Below, one piece after another: positions 16,231 to 24,905 of a stretch of 64,000 nucleotides of DNA. The DNA comes from Streptomyces sp. Root1304 (GTDB lineage Bacteria > Actinomycetota > Actinomycetes > Streptomycetales > Streptomycetaceae), in contig NZ_LMEP01000022.1 in assembly GCF_001426405.1 (NCBI RefSeq), positions 334,066-398,065 on the forward strand, given 5' to 3'. Under the pieces are notes generated by a model, which was not told the origin of the DNA, made no database searches, and saw nothing but the letters and a program-made list of their open reading frames with translations. Both the position numbers and the translations under genes were made by a program. Numbering within the stretch: the first letter of the stretch is position 1; every line of letters begins with the position of its first letter.

Positions 16231-19200
16231 CTACTCGCGGATCGTCATGGTCCAGAAGTACGTCTGGTGCACGCTTCCCAGTTGCTTGCCCTGGCCGCGT
16301 TCCATGCCGATGCCCGTCCAGTCCGGAAGGTGGAACATGGACTTGGTGCCCGTGTTGTTGAAGGCGGCGAAGGCCACGGTGAGCTGGCGCTTCTTCTTGT
16401 CGACGTTCACCACCTGGTAGACCTCGTTGAAGGATCCCAGGAAGGCGTCCGGCGTCTCGTTGCCGCCCTGCCCGTCCGTCTTCATGCCCCAGATGTCCTT
16501 GGCGATGTTCGTCTTGGGATCCGCGTGCGAGGCGTCACCGCCGACCATGGACGGCGGCAGGTCCCAGTCCGCGGCGTCGGCGACCTGGAACAGGTACTTC
16601 AGCATCTCGCGGTTGTGCGGCCCGGTCGCCAGCTGCTGGGTGATCTTGGCGCCGGCACCGAAGGAGAGGGCGCCGCCCTTCCCGTCGAGCCACCGCTGCA
16701 GCACGTCCTGCCAGACGACGTTCGAGGTCTGGCCCTGGAAGTCCGCGCAGCCCGCCGCGACGCCCGAACTGACCTCGGCGCCGTCGACGCACGGCTTCAT
16801 GTTGCCGCCGAGGACGTACACGTACTTGCGGAGTTCCTTCGCGAGCCTCTTGTTGAACTTCTCCTGGGCGTTGACGAGGGAGTTGAGCGCGTTCCTGCAC
16901 GCCTGGTCGCACCCCGGGGCGGGAGCCGTGGCCGGGCCGCGCGGGGTGTTGGGGATGCCGCCGCTCGTGTGCTGCCCGGTCGGCTTGCCGTTCACGACCA
17001 GCGGCGGACGGGAACCGCAGCGGCACGCCCGGTCGAGGCCGGTCGGGTCGCTGAAGTTGACCGGGTCGTTGGCCGAGTAGCTGTAGGAGCTCAGCTTCTG
17101 CGGCTCGTAGGGCGACTGGAGCGGGTCCGTGGAGAGGAACCGTCCCAGGTTCGGATCGTAGACACGGGCCCCGAGGAGGGAGAAGCCGGTCGAGTCGTCC
17201 TCCGCCATGCCGACGAAGCCGCGGTCGCTCCCCGGCGCCGGGCCGGTGGAACCGCGCTGTGCTCCGAAGGGCGTGTAGCGGCGCCGGGTGACGAGCCCCG
17301 CCACGGTGATCGCCAGCTGGGCGGAGGCCTGGCCGTCGCCGAGCAGCCACGTCAGCACGCCGTTGGCGCTGCCGTCCGCGGTGCGCATCGCGACGCTCGC
17401 GTCACCGGCGGTGTAGTAGCGGGTCGCCTTGGCGGCCGCGGTGCCGACCTTGCGCACCTCGTGACCGTCGACGTAGAGGACGTTCTCCTGCGGCGTGGTG
17501 CGCAGCAGGACGTTGCCCTCGGCGTCGCGGACGTACCGGGTGGTTTCGTCGCCGGTCGCCTTCTTCTGGGTGATGGAGGCGAGCCTGCGCTGGGGGGTCC
17601 AGGCCAGCGAGGAGGCGACGCCCGCGACGGTGCGGTTCTTCAGCTGGCCCGAGGCGTCGTAGTCGTAGGTGTCCTTGCCCGAGGGCGAGGTCACCGAGGC
17701 GACGGCGTGCGGGCGCGGCTGGTCCGGGGTGTACGTGGACTCGTCGGCGCTGTAGCCGGCGTAGGCGTAGTCCTTCTTGGTCGTCGCCCCGCCCTGACGG
17801 GTGTCGGTGACGGACTGGATGTTGCCCATCCCGTCGTAGCCGTACTGCGTCTGGTAGGGCGCGGGTCCGGCGAAGTCGGAGCCGGGCGTGGTGCCGCAGC
17901 TCGTCGCCGCGGTGGTCCAGGCGTCGGTGAGCCGGTTCAGGTCGTCGTAGCGGTAGCACTCCTGCTGGTTGTCGGTCGAGGCGCGCAGGGAGGACACCGA
18001 ACCACCGTTGTCGTGGGTGTAGGTGTCGTCCTGCACCTTGGTGCTGGTGCCGTTCCTGAGGGTGTTGGTGACGACGTTCTTGAGCCAGCCGGTGCCGTTG
18101 GCGTCGTCGTAGCCGAAGGTCCGGGTGAGGGACGTGTCGGTGCCCACGGTGCCGAAGCTGCGGGAGGTGAGCCGGCCGTAGTTGTCGTACCCGGTGCCGG
18201 ACAGGTAGGTGGCCAGGCCGCTGGAGACCTTGGAGAGCCTGCCCTGGGGCGTGTAGGCCGTGGTGACGGTCTCGGCGGGCAGGCCGCCGATCGCCGGGTA
18301 GGCCACCGAGGTGACGTGGTCGGCGGAGTCGTAGCCGAACCCGAACGTGTACGAGCCCGCGAGGCCTGCTCCGTCGTCGGGGACGGTGACCGACTTGGAG
18401 GTCGGCCGCCCGTTGGCGTCGTAGGCGTTGACCCTGGTCGTGTACGCGAGCGCGCCGGCGTACGTGGTGCCCGCCGCCGGCAGGCCCTTGCCGCCGGTGG
18501 CGGTGTCGTAGGCCTGGCTGGTCAGGACGGTGGTGCCCTGCTTCGTCCTGGTGCCCCGCAGCAGGTTGTCGTACTCGTAGCTGAGCACGGTGCCGTTGGC
18601 GTCCTGGGTGGTCGCCACCTGGCCGTTGCCGTCGTACGTCGTCGAGCTGGCCCCGGCGTCGGGATCCTCGGTGGTGACGCGGTCGCCCGCCCAGTTGTAG
18701 GTGTAGTGGGTGGTGTTGCCGCGCGAGTCGTGGATGTACTTCAGATCGCCGCTGCGCGTGTACTCGTACGACGTCGTCAGTGACTCGGCGCCGATGTGCT
18801 CGACCACCTTCTCGGTCCGTCCGAAGACGTCCGTGTAGGTGTCGACGGGCCCGCCGGTGGGCGGGAAGACGGTGGTCAGGTCGGCGCCGCCGTAACGGGT
18901 GACCGTCTTGTTCACCGGCTGGACCACGCCGTTGACCTGGATCTGCGTCAGGGTGGTGCGGCCGGCCCAGTCGACCACGGCGTCCGTGTACGACGGGAGG
19001 TCGGCGACGGCCGGGTTGACGGGTGCGGAGCCCATCGCGCCCGAGTTGTAGAACGGTGCCGAGGTGCCGGCCACGTTCCCGGAGGAGTCGTACCGGGTGA
19101 CGGTCACGATGCGCCCCGCACCCGAGGGTGCGGTCTCGTGCTTCTCCCTCTCACGGCCCAGGCCGTCGCTGTAGACGATGCTCTGCGCGTACGTCGAGCC

Positions 19201-22200
19201 GGACTGCAGCGCCTCCGAGGTGGTCTTGAGGCCGGCGCCGGTGGCCACGTCGGGCACGCCCGTCGGGGAGTCGGCGACCGGCACGCCGTAGCTGAACCTC
19301 AGCGTCGGGTTTCCGGCGGGGTAGTTCGCGGACTCGGCCGGTTTGAAGACCTGCGAGACGCGGCCGACCGCGTCGTAGACGACCCGGGTGGTGTTCCCGT
19401 TGGCGTCCACGGACTTCCAGGGCCGGCCGAAGAAGCGGGAGTAGTACTCCGTGGTCGCCATCGGCGTGCCCGGGCCGGTGCCGTCCGGGTCCGGGGTCGT
19501 GGTCGTGATCCCGTCGTTGGGCCACGAGGTCGCCGGGTTGTACGTCGTCGTGGTCAGGTTGTTCCTGCCGTCCCACGCCTTGGTCCGGCGTCCGGCCCCG
19601 TCGTACTCGCTCCGCGCGGCACGGTAGGCGGTGGCGTCGGTGTGGACCCGCACCTCCGTGGCGTTGCCGTCGGTGAGCTTGGTGTCGTTCTCCGAGAACG
19701 AGGTGGCCCCGTCGTAGAACGTGATGGTCCGCTTGTCCTGGTGGAGGGTGTCGTTGCCCGCCGCCTGGTCCGCGGCCACGGTGGTGCAGGAGACGTTGTA
19801 GTGCCGGTCGTCGTCCTGGTAGACCATCCAGCGCTTGGTTCCGGTCCCGTCGAGGACGTCGGTGTTGTAGGCCCGGCCGTACTCGGTGCAGCTGTTGTCC
19901 GAGACGCCGGTCGCGCCCCACTCGTCGATCCGCATCGGCAGGCCGAACGTCGTGGAGGCCGCCTCGTTGTCGTCGTACTCGTTCTCGACGATGTGCTCAC
20001 GCCAGGTGGCGGAGGCGTCGGAGGACGTCGCCAGCTTCTCCAGGCTCCGCGTCTTCTTCTCGCGGACGAACCTCGCGTCGGGCAGACCCACGTACTGCGC
20101 GGTGTTGTGCGTCCAGTACTCGTGCCACTGCCGCGACTGCGCCTTGTCCTCGTGGTCGCGGCTCGACGTCTCCAGCGTCTTGCCCGCCAGCCAGGGCGAG
20201 TCGGTCCACTCCGCGCCGTCGGAGTCGGTGACCTTCACCGAGCGCGTCTGCGCCGGATCCGTCTTCACCGTCCGGTCGCCGTCGAGACCGCGGTACAGCC
20301 AGTAGTAGGTGGAGTGCTTGTTGGAGCCGGCTCCGGTGGTGACGAGCACCTTGCCGTAGCCGCGCCACTCCGACCAGGACTCGTCCTCGTCCTTCGCGAT
20401 GGGATCGGCGGTGAACCGCCAGCCGGGTGCGCCGTCGTACTCGTACTCCGTCGTCATCGCCGGATCGCCGTCACCCGCGTCTCCGGGATCGGCGACGACC
20501 CTGGTCACCACGAACTTCTTGAACCAGCCGCTCCGCTCGGTCTCCGAGCCTTCCGGGGTCCACTTCTGCCAGAAGCACTCGTAGGCGTTGGACGACTGCG
20601 AGGGCAGGTTGTTCTCGTCGCACTGGCGGTCGATGGCGCCGGCGTCGTCGGTGGCGTGCCCGTAGGTGGCGGTGATGGTGGCTCCGGTGTCGGTGAACAC
20701 CTTGTTCATCCGCCGGAAGTTCAGCTCCCCGGCGCCGACCTTGTTGTCCTGCCACTCACCGTTGAAGTTGATCGTGGGCAGCGTGATGTCGTCGCCGGAG
20801 TAGCCGCGCCGCTGGATGTAGTCCAGCCACAGCTGGTCACCGACCGCTCCGGCCGGATCCATCAGCGCGTACTTCATCTGGTACTGGCGGACGGTGTCCC
20901 AGGCCGCGGCGTTGTCGTCGCGGACCTTGATCACGATGTCCCACAGCATGCCCCGCTGGAAGAAGGTCGGGAAGTAGGTCTTGCCGACGCAGGACTCCCC
21001 GTCCTCGGGCCCGTCGCAGATGAGGTCGACGGGCACGTCCGGATAGGACTCCGGCTTGGCGTCGATCGTGGGGCAGTCCGGGGTCGTGTGGTTCAGCGGG
21101 TCCTTCTCCGCCATCCGCTCCACGCACCGGTTGACGTGCTGGAAGTCGACCTGGCCCGGCAGTTGGGCGCCGGGGATCTGGGAGGACCAGCCGTAGTCGA
21201 TCCGCTCCAGGTAGGAGGCGGAGTCGTACGAGCGCGCCTTGTCCGCCGCCGCCACCGAGCGGTAGAAGTTCTGCTCCTTCGTGTAGAAGTAGGTGTTCTC
21301 CACCTCGTTGGGCGTCACCACCCGGTCGAGGTTCCACCGGTAGGCCTGCTTGCAGGGGTTCGGGTAGGAGGCGTGGCACGGCTCGCCGGCGTCGTCGCCG
21401 ACGACGGGGACGGTGAGGACGGAGTTCGTCTTCTCGTACGCGCTCTGCGAGTTGAGCCGCTCGGTGCGTCCCCAGCCGAAGTAGTAGCGGGTGCCGTCCT
21501 GGTGGGTGATCACCCAGAACTCGTCCGTGTTGTCGCTGCCGTAACCGCCGTTGAGCTTCTGGACCCGCCAGCCGGGGTCGTCGAGCAGGTGGAAGGAGCC
21601 CGTGCCGGTGCCGTCCTGGATCAGCTCCGACGTGGTGCCGCCGAGATTGATCACGTAGTTGGCGCCGTTCGGGTCCTGGCCCGAGTTCGGGGAGTCCCAG
21701 CACAGGTCGCCGAACGTGGGGTGGCCGTCCTGGGTGCAGTTCTTGTAACGCCGCTCGATGAAGCCGACGTTGAGGTCCCAGCCCATGCCGACCCAGGAGG
21801 CCTGGTTGTTCGACCCCGACGTGCGGCCGTCGATGGACTGGGAGTTGTAGTCGAGGGACAGCTCCGGCGCCTTGCCCATCGGGGGTTCCGGCACCTCGAT
21901 CGGAACCGAGTAGGTGAAGGCGCCCGATCCGAGCGACACGTCCCACTTGCCGGTCGGCGAGAGCGTACTCGCCCGGTAGTCACCCTTGTCGGAGGACGAA
22001 CCCGAGGCCAGCGCGTACACCGACGGCTCGGCGAGGGCCGCCATGCCCGAGATCCGGCGCGTCTCCGGCGCCGCTTCGACGACCGCCGTCAGGCTCTTCC
22101 GGCCGGTGTCGTTCTTCGCCGTGACGTACTGGGTCCGCTGACACGCCGCGACCTCGGGGGTGGTCGCGGCACACGCGGGCAGCCGGACCATGCGCAGCCG

Positions 22201-22746
22201 GGAGGCGAAGTCGCCGCCGTAGGCCGTGGCGAACCCGGAGTAGTCGATCGACACCTCGACCGGACCCGCCGTACGGCCACCGTCCTTGCGGGACACCCGC
22301 AGGGCGAGGCCGAGCCCGCCGGCTGCCTCGGCCTGCCCGTGGTCCAGTACCTGAACGTCGACCTTTGACGGCGGAAGGTCGGCGCTCAGGCCCGCGGACT
22401 TTGCTTTCGCTTCCGGGCCCGACTTCGCCCGGCGTACCGAAACGGAGGGCGTTCCCACGGACTTGGCCGTCGTTCCGAGCTCGACCGTGGCCACCGAGGG
22501 GGCCGGCCAGGACACCTTCGGCGCCTGCGTCAGGGTCGGCTCAGCGGCCTGCGGAACCGGCGCGTCCAGCGCCCGCGCCCGCACACTGGGCTCATCCGCC
22601 CGGGGCAGCGCCACCGCCGTCGCGGTCGGTGCGACCACCAAGGCGGAGAGCAGACCCGCCATCAACCCCTTGCTGACCAGCGCGGCCATGCCGCGCGAGC
22701 GCAATCGTCTCAAGGTTTCGCTCAACTCTCTGGAGGGCCGCCGCAT
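16231..22746 (-). CDS. RHS1: secreted RHS/YD-repeat protein with unknown C-terminal domain
   Basis: This ~2171-residue protein has a basic N-terminus and hydrophobic signal segment (LMAGLLSALVVAPTATAVA). An SpvB/TcaC-like N-terminal module follows (GAFTYSVPIEVPEPP, GWDLNVGFIERRY), then about 1,000 residues of RHS/YD repeats, and the RHS core end RFLSTDPLQSPYEP plus NDPVNFSDPTGL near 1872-1905. The last ~265 residues are the variable tip. It starts with a Cys-rich CRCGSRPP and CDQACRNALN, and ends in a mixed domain I do not recognise. There is no Hint domain and no small immunity-like gene after it. ATG 22746 is preferred; an in-frame GTG lies at 22818. RHS1 and RHS2 share the same architecture. 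Confidence 0.88.
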   Translation of the reverse strand: MRRPSRELSETLRRLRSRGMAALVSKGLMAGLLSALVVAPTATAVALPRADEPSVRARALDAPVPQAAEPTLTQAPKVSWPAPSVATVELGTTAKSVGTPSVSVRRAKSGPEAKAKSAGLSADLPPSKVDVQVLDHGQAEAAGGLGLALRVSRKDGGRTAGPVEVSIDYSGFATAYGGDFASRLRMVRLPACAATTPEVAACQRTQYVTAKNDTGRKSLTAVVEAAPETRRISGMAALAEPSVYALASGSSSDKGDYRASTLSPTGKWDVSLGSGAFTYSVPIEVPEPPMGKAPELSLDYNSQSIDGRTSGSNNQASWVGMGWDLNVGFIERRYKNCTQDGHPTFGDLCWDSPNSGQDPNGANYVINLGGTTSELIQDGTGTGSFHLLDDPGWRVQKLNGGYGSDNTDEFWVITHQDGTRYYFGWGRTERLNSQSAYEKTNSVLTVPVVGDDAGEPCHASYPNPCKQAYRWNLDRVVTPNEVENTYFYTKEQNFYRSVAAADKARSYDSASYLERIDYGWSSQIPGAQLPGQVDFQHVNRCVERMAEKDPLNHTTPDCPTIDAKPESYPDVPVDLICDGPEDGESCVGKTYFPTFFQRGMLWDIVIKVRDDNAAAWDTVRQYQMKYALMDPAGAVGDQLWLDYIQRRGYSGDDITLPTINFNGEWQDNKVGAGELNFRRMNKVFTDTGATITATYGHATDDAGAIDRQCDENNLPSQSSNAYECFWQKWTPEGSETERSGWFKKFVVTRVVADPGDAGDGDPAMTTEYEYDGAPGWRFTADPIAKDEDESWSEWRGYGKVLVTTGAGSNKHSTYYWLYRGLDGDRTVKTDPAQTRSVKVTDSDGAEWTDSPWLAGKTLETSSRDHEDKAQSRQWHEYWTHNTAQYVGLPDARFVREKKTRSLEKLATSSDASATWREHIVENEYDDNEAASTTFGLPMRIDEWGATGVSDNSCTEYGRAYNTDVLDGTGTKRWMVYQDDDRHYNVSCTTVAADQAAGNDTLHQDKRTITFYDGATSFSENDTKLTDGNATEVRVHTDATAYRAARSEYDGAGRRTKAWDGRNNLTTTTYNPATSWPNDGITTTTPDPDGTGPGTPMATTEYYSRFFGRPWKSVDANGNTTRVVYDAVGRVSQVFKPAESANYPAGNPTLRFSYGVPVADSPTGVPDVATGAGLKTTSEALQSGSTYAQSIVYSDGLGREREKHETAPSGAGRIVTVTRYDSSGNVAGTSAPFYNSGAMGSAPVNPAVADLPSYTDAVVDWAGRTTLTQIQVNGVVQPVNKTVTRYGGADLTTVFPPTGGPVDTYTDVFGRTEKVVEHIGAESLTTSYEYTRSGDLKYIHDSRGNTTHYTYNWAGDRVTTEDPDAGASSTTYDGNGQVATTQDANGTVLSYEYDNLLRGTRTKQGTTVLTSQAYDTATGGKGLPAAGTTYAGALAYTTRVNAYDANGRPTSKSVTVPDDGAGLAGSYTFGFGYDSADHVTSVAYPAIGGLPAETVTTAYTPQGRLSKVSSGLATYLSGTGYDNYGRLTSRSFGTVGTDTSLTRTFGYDDANGTGWLKNVVTNTLRNGTSTKVQDDTYTHDNGGSVSSLRASTDNQQECYRYDDLNRLTDAWTTAATSCGTTPGSDFAGPAPYQTQYGYDGMGNIQSVTDTRQGGATTKKDYAYAGYSADESTYTPDQPRPHAVASVTSPSGKDTYDYDASGQLKNRTVAGVASSLAWTPQRRLASITQKKATGDETTRYVRDAEGNVLLRTTPQENVLYVDGHEVRKVGTAAAKATRYYTAGDASVAMRTADGSANGVLTWLLGDGQASAQLAITVAGLVTRRRYTPFGAQRGSTGPAPGSDRGFVGMAEDDSTGFSLLGARVYDPNLGRFLSTDPLQSPYEPQKLSSYSYSANDPVNFSDPTGLDRACRCGSRPPLVVNGKPTGQHTSGGIPNTPRGPATAPAPGCDQACRNALNSLVNAQEKFNKRLAKELRKYVYVLGGNMKPCVDGAEVSSGVAAGCADFQGQTSNVVWQDVLQRWLDGKGGALSFGAGAKITQQLATGPHNREMLKYLFQVADAADWDLPPSMVGGDASHADPKTNIAKDIWGMKTDGQGGNETPDAFLGSFNEVYQVVNVDKKKRQLTVAFAAFNNTGTKSMFHLPDWTGIGMERGQGKQLGSVHQTYFWTMTIRE

Positions 22747-22910
22747 CTCGGCCACTCGCACGCCCGGCGGCGCGCCTCCTCGCGGCCGGGACACCTCGGC
22801 TATGGGTTCACTGTGCACGGATCAGGACACAGGGCACGGACCCTAGACTCCGCCGGATTGCCATGTCCAGTTCAACAAATGCGACAATCAACGCCTATGA
22901 CCCAACGGTC

Positions 22911-22926
22911 TGTTGCAGGTGCAACA
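22911..22926. promoter_or_regulatory. Inverted repeat between divergent RHS1 and phospholipase-D-like genes
   Basis: TGTTGCA-GG-TGCAACA is a perfect 7-bp inverted repeat with a 2-bp spacer. It lies about 100 bp before the phospholipase-D-like start, in an AT-richer stretch between the two divergent secreted-protein genes. The form suits a dimeric regulator. No regulator is assigned. Confidence 0.35.
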
Positions 22927-23024
22927 CTTCTGACAAGATCCCTCCCTGTCAGCCGTCCAGAGCGCGAGCACATGGACACATGCCCAGGTCACGGAGCATC
23001 CGGACCGCAGAGGGAGGAATCTCG

Positions 23025-24296
23025 ATGCGCCTCGCATCCCGGTTCAGATCACGCAGGATCGCCGTCGTCCTCAGCACCGTCCTCCTCGCCGCGGGGCTTC
23101 AGTTGACGGGCGCGTCGACCGCCGCCGCGGTCGTGGCCGAAGGCCCGGTCTTCAACAAGCCGACCGGCACGGTGGCCGAGCAGCAAGCGATCCGCACCCA
23201 GCTCCTCGGGTACATCGGCACGGCCGCTCCGGGCTCCGACATCAAGGTGGCGATGTACCACCTGTGGGACGAGGGGGTCGCCCAGGCGCTCGCCGACGCG
23301 CACACCGTCCGCGGGGTGAACGTCCAGACGATGCTGGACTCCACGAGCGCCGCGTCCACGACGGACACCTCGTACGCGATCCTGGCGAACGCCCTCGGCA
23401 CCGACCGCACGAAGAGCTCGTTCGTCGGCACCTGCCCCGCGAAGCAGTCCTGCCTCGGTGACCCCGCCGCGCTGAGCGGCAACGGGATCAACCACAACAA
23501 GTTCTGGCTCTTCTCCCAGGTCGACGGCGCCTCCGACCTCGTGGTGCAGAGCTCCTCGAACATGACCCCGTCGGGCTACAGCCGCATGTGGAACAACGCC
23601 TTCGTGCTGCCGTTCAACGTCCCGATGTACACGGCGTACTCGAACTACTTCGCCAAGCTCAAGGGCATGGACTGGCAGAGCTGGGACTACAGCACCACCA
23701 CGTCGAGCCCGTTCAAGGCGTACTTCTTCCCGTACCCCGGCGCGGGGAACTCACAGGACACCATCTGGAACGTCCTCGACAACGTGACCTGCGCGTACAC
23801 CTCCGGCGGCGTCAGCAAGCAGACCAAGGTCCGGGTCGCGGTCCTGCGGCTCACCCGGCAGGGCGTCGCGGAGAAGCTGACGGCCCTCCAGCGCGCCGGC
23901 TGCTCCGTCGACGTCGTGTACGCGGAGACCGACAGCCTCGCGAGCAGCGGCACGGCCGGCACGTGGGAGGCACTGCACGCCACGGGCGGCCCCACCGTGC
24001 GCTGCTACAACTGGGACGAGGACAACAACCCGGACACCACCAACTCGGTCGTCCACTCCAAGTACCTGCTGATCGACGGCATGTACGACGGCACCGTCAA
24101 CAAGGTGCTCTGGACCGGCAGCCACAACTACTCCGGCCCCGCCCTCCGCGAGAACGACGAGGCGCTCCTCAAGGTGGACAACTCCGCCTACCACGACGCC
24201 TACGTCGCCAACTTCACCGCGGTGAAGGCCGCGGCCTTCCCCGGCACCGCGGACACGTCCGACGAGTGCAAGGGCGTCAAGAAGACCACGGACTGA
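23025..24296 (+). CDS. Secreted phospholipase-D-like protein
   Basis: This 423-residue protein has a signal peptide (basic start, AVVLSTVLLAAGLQLTGASTAAA). Two PLD half-sites follow: NHNKFWLF with downstream SSSNMT (His ~157) and VHSKYLLID with TGSHNYSG (His ~344). Each gives the His-x-Lys of the HKD catalytic motif; the usual Asp six residues after Lys is not obvious in the first copy. PLD-superfamily enzymes cleave phosphodiester bonds in phospholipids or nucleic acids. GGAGGAA sits just before ATG 23025. The gene faces RHS1 across a shared upstream region and lies next to the island boundary. Confidence 0.88.
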   Translation: MRLASRFRSRRIAVVLSTVLLAAGLQLTGASTAAAVVAEGPVFNKPTGTVAEQQAIRTQLLGYIGTAAPGSDIKVAMYHLWDEGVAQALADAHTVRGVNVQTMLDSTSAASTTDTSYAILANALGTDRTKSSFVGTCPAKQSCLGDPAALSGNGINHNKFWLFSQVDGASDLVVQSSSNMTPSGYSRMWNNAFVLPFNVPMYTAYSNYFAKLKGMDWQSWDYSTTTSSPFKAYFFPYPGAGNSQDTIWNVLDNVTCAYTSGGVSKQTKVRVAVLRLTRQGVAEKLTALQRAGCSVDVVYAETDSLASSGTAGTWEALHATGGPTVRCYNWDEDNNPDTTNSVVHSKYLLIDGMYDGTVNKVLWTGSHNYSGPALRENDEALLKVDNSAYHDAYVANFTAVKAAAFPGTADTSDECKGVKKTTD

Positions 24297-24428
24297 CCTT
24301 CCCGCTCCCCCTCTCGCGACCGGAGCCGCCGACGGTGTCGGCGGCTCCGCCCACGCGTGCGGTGCCGGGCCGGGGGTGCGGAGCCGGGCCAGGGGTCCCC
24401 CCGCGCATCGGCAGCGGCACCCCCGAGG

Positions 24429-24745
24429 TCATCGGTCGCCGGCCAGGTCCAGGTCGTCGCTGCGCGCCCCGGCCGCCACCTCGGTGGGCCGGGGGCCGCG
24501 CCACGGGTGCGCGATCGGGTGCGACACCGCCTGCCACCACGACTCCCCGGGCAGCTTCCCGCCCGGTTCGAAGGGCTCGCCGGGGCGCGGGAACGCCACC
24601 GCCTGGCCGGCCTCGTCGGCGGAGTCCTTCGTCCACTCCCCCGGCTCGGCCCACGGGTGCGGGGCGAGGTTGAACGTGCCCCAGTGGATCGGCAGCAGGA
24701 CCCCGGCGGGGCCGCCGCCCTGGAGGTCCAGGTGCAGCGTCACAG
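24429..24745 (-). pseudogene. C-terminal fragment of metallo-beta-lactamase-fold hydrolase (copy A)
   Basis: About 105 codons encode only the last third of an MBL-fold/NAPE-PLD-like hydrolase: HLDLQGGGPAG, LLPIHWGTFNLAPHPW (last metal-ligand His), ending DLDLAGDR and a stop. The catalytic HxHxDH part is absent. Upstream of about 24736 the sequence switches to an IS transposase remnant. The same gene end recurs at 51692-51998, joined to the N-terminal part. Copy A probably preserves the original gene end next to the phospholipase-D-like gene. Confidence 0.8.
24568..24735. repeat. 168-bp direct repeat, left copy (island boundary)
   Basis: Matches 51831-51998 in the same orientation at 166 of 168 positions by direct comparison. 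Outside the block the two loci differ: homologous but diverged coding sequence on the low-coordinate side, unrelated DNA on the other. Confidence 0.88.
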
Positions 24746-24905
24746 CCGACAACGCCTGTAGCAACAGCCCCTGCCGTGAGTACCTGCGACGCCGGGGCAT
24801 CCGGCACACGATCCCGGAGAAGACCGACAGTCAGGCCGTCCGCCTGCGCAAAGGCTCACGCGACGGACGGCCAGTTGACTTCGAACACGATCGACCGAAC
24901 GAGTC
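24736..24905 (+). pseudogene. IS5-type transposase C-terminal remnant
   Basis: The plus strand reads ADNACSNSPCREYLRRRG and IPEKTDSQAVRLRKGSR, the segment around and after the second catalytic Asp in IS5-family (IS427-like) transposases. It then runs to a stop at ~24909. No N-terminus or inverted repeats are left. It joins directly to the truncated metallo-hydrolase at one side and the end of the FG-GAP gene at the other, so it marks a rearrangement junction. Confidence 0.72.

Noticed and set aside
16171..22368. Two very long plus-strand frames opposite RHS1
   Set aside because: They mirror the RHS1 coding sequence and consist of Val/Gly/Arg-rich sequence with no fold or ribosome-binding site.
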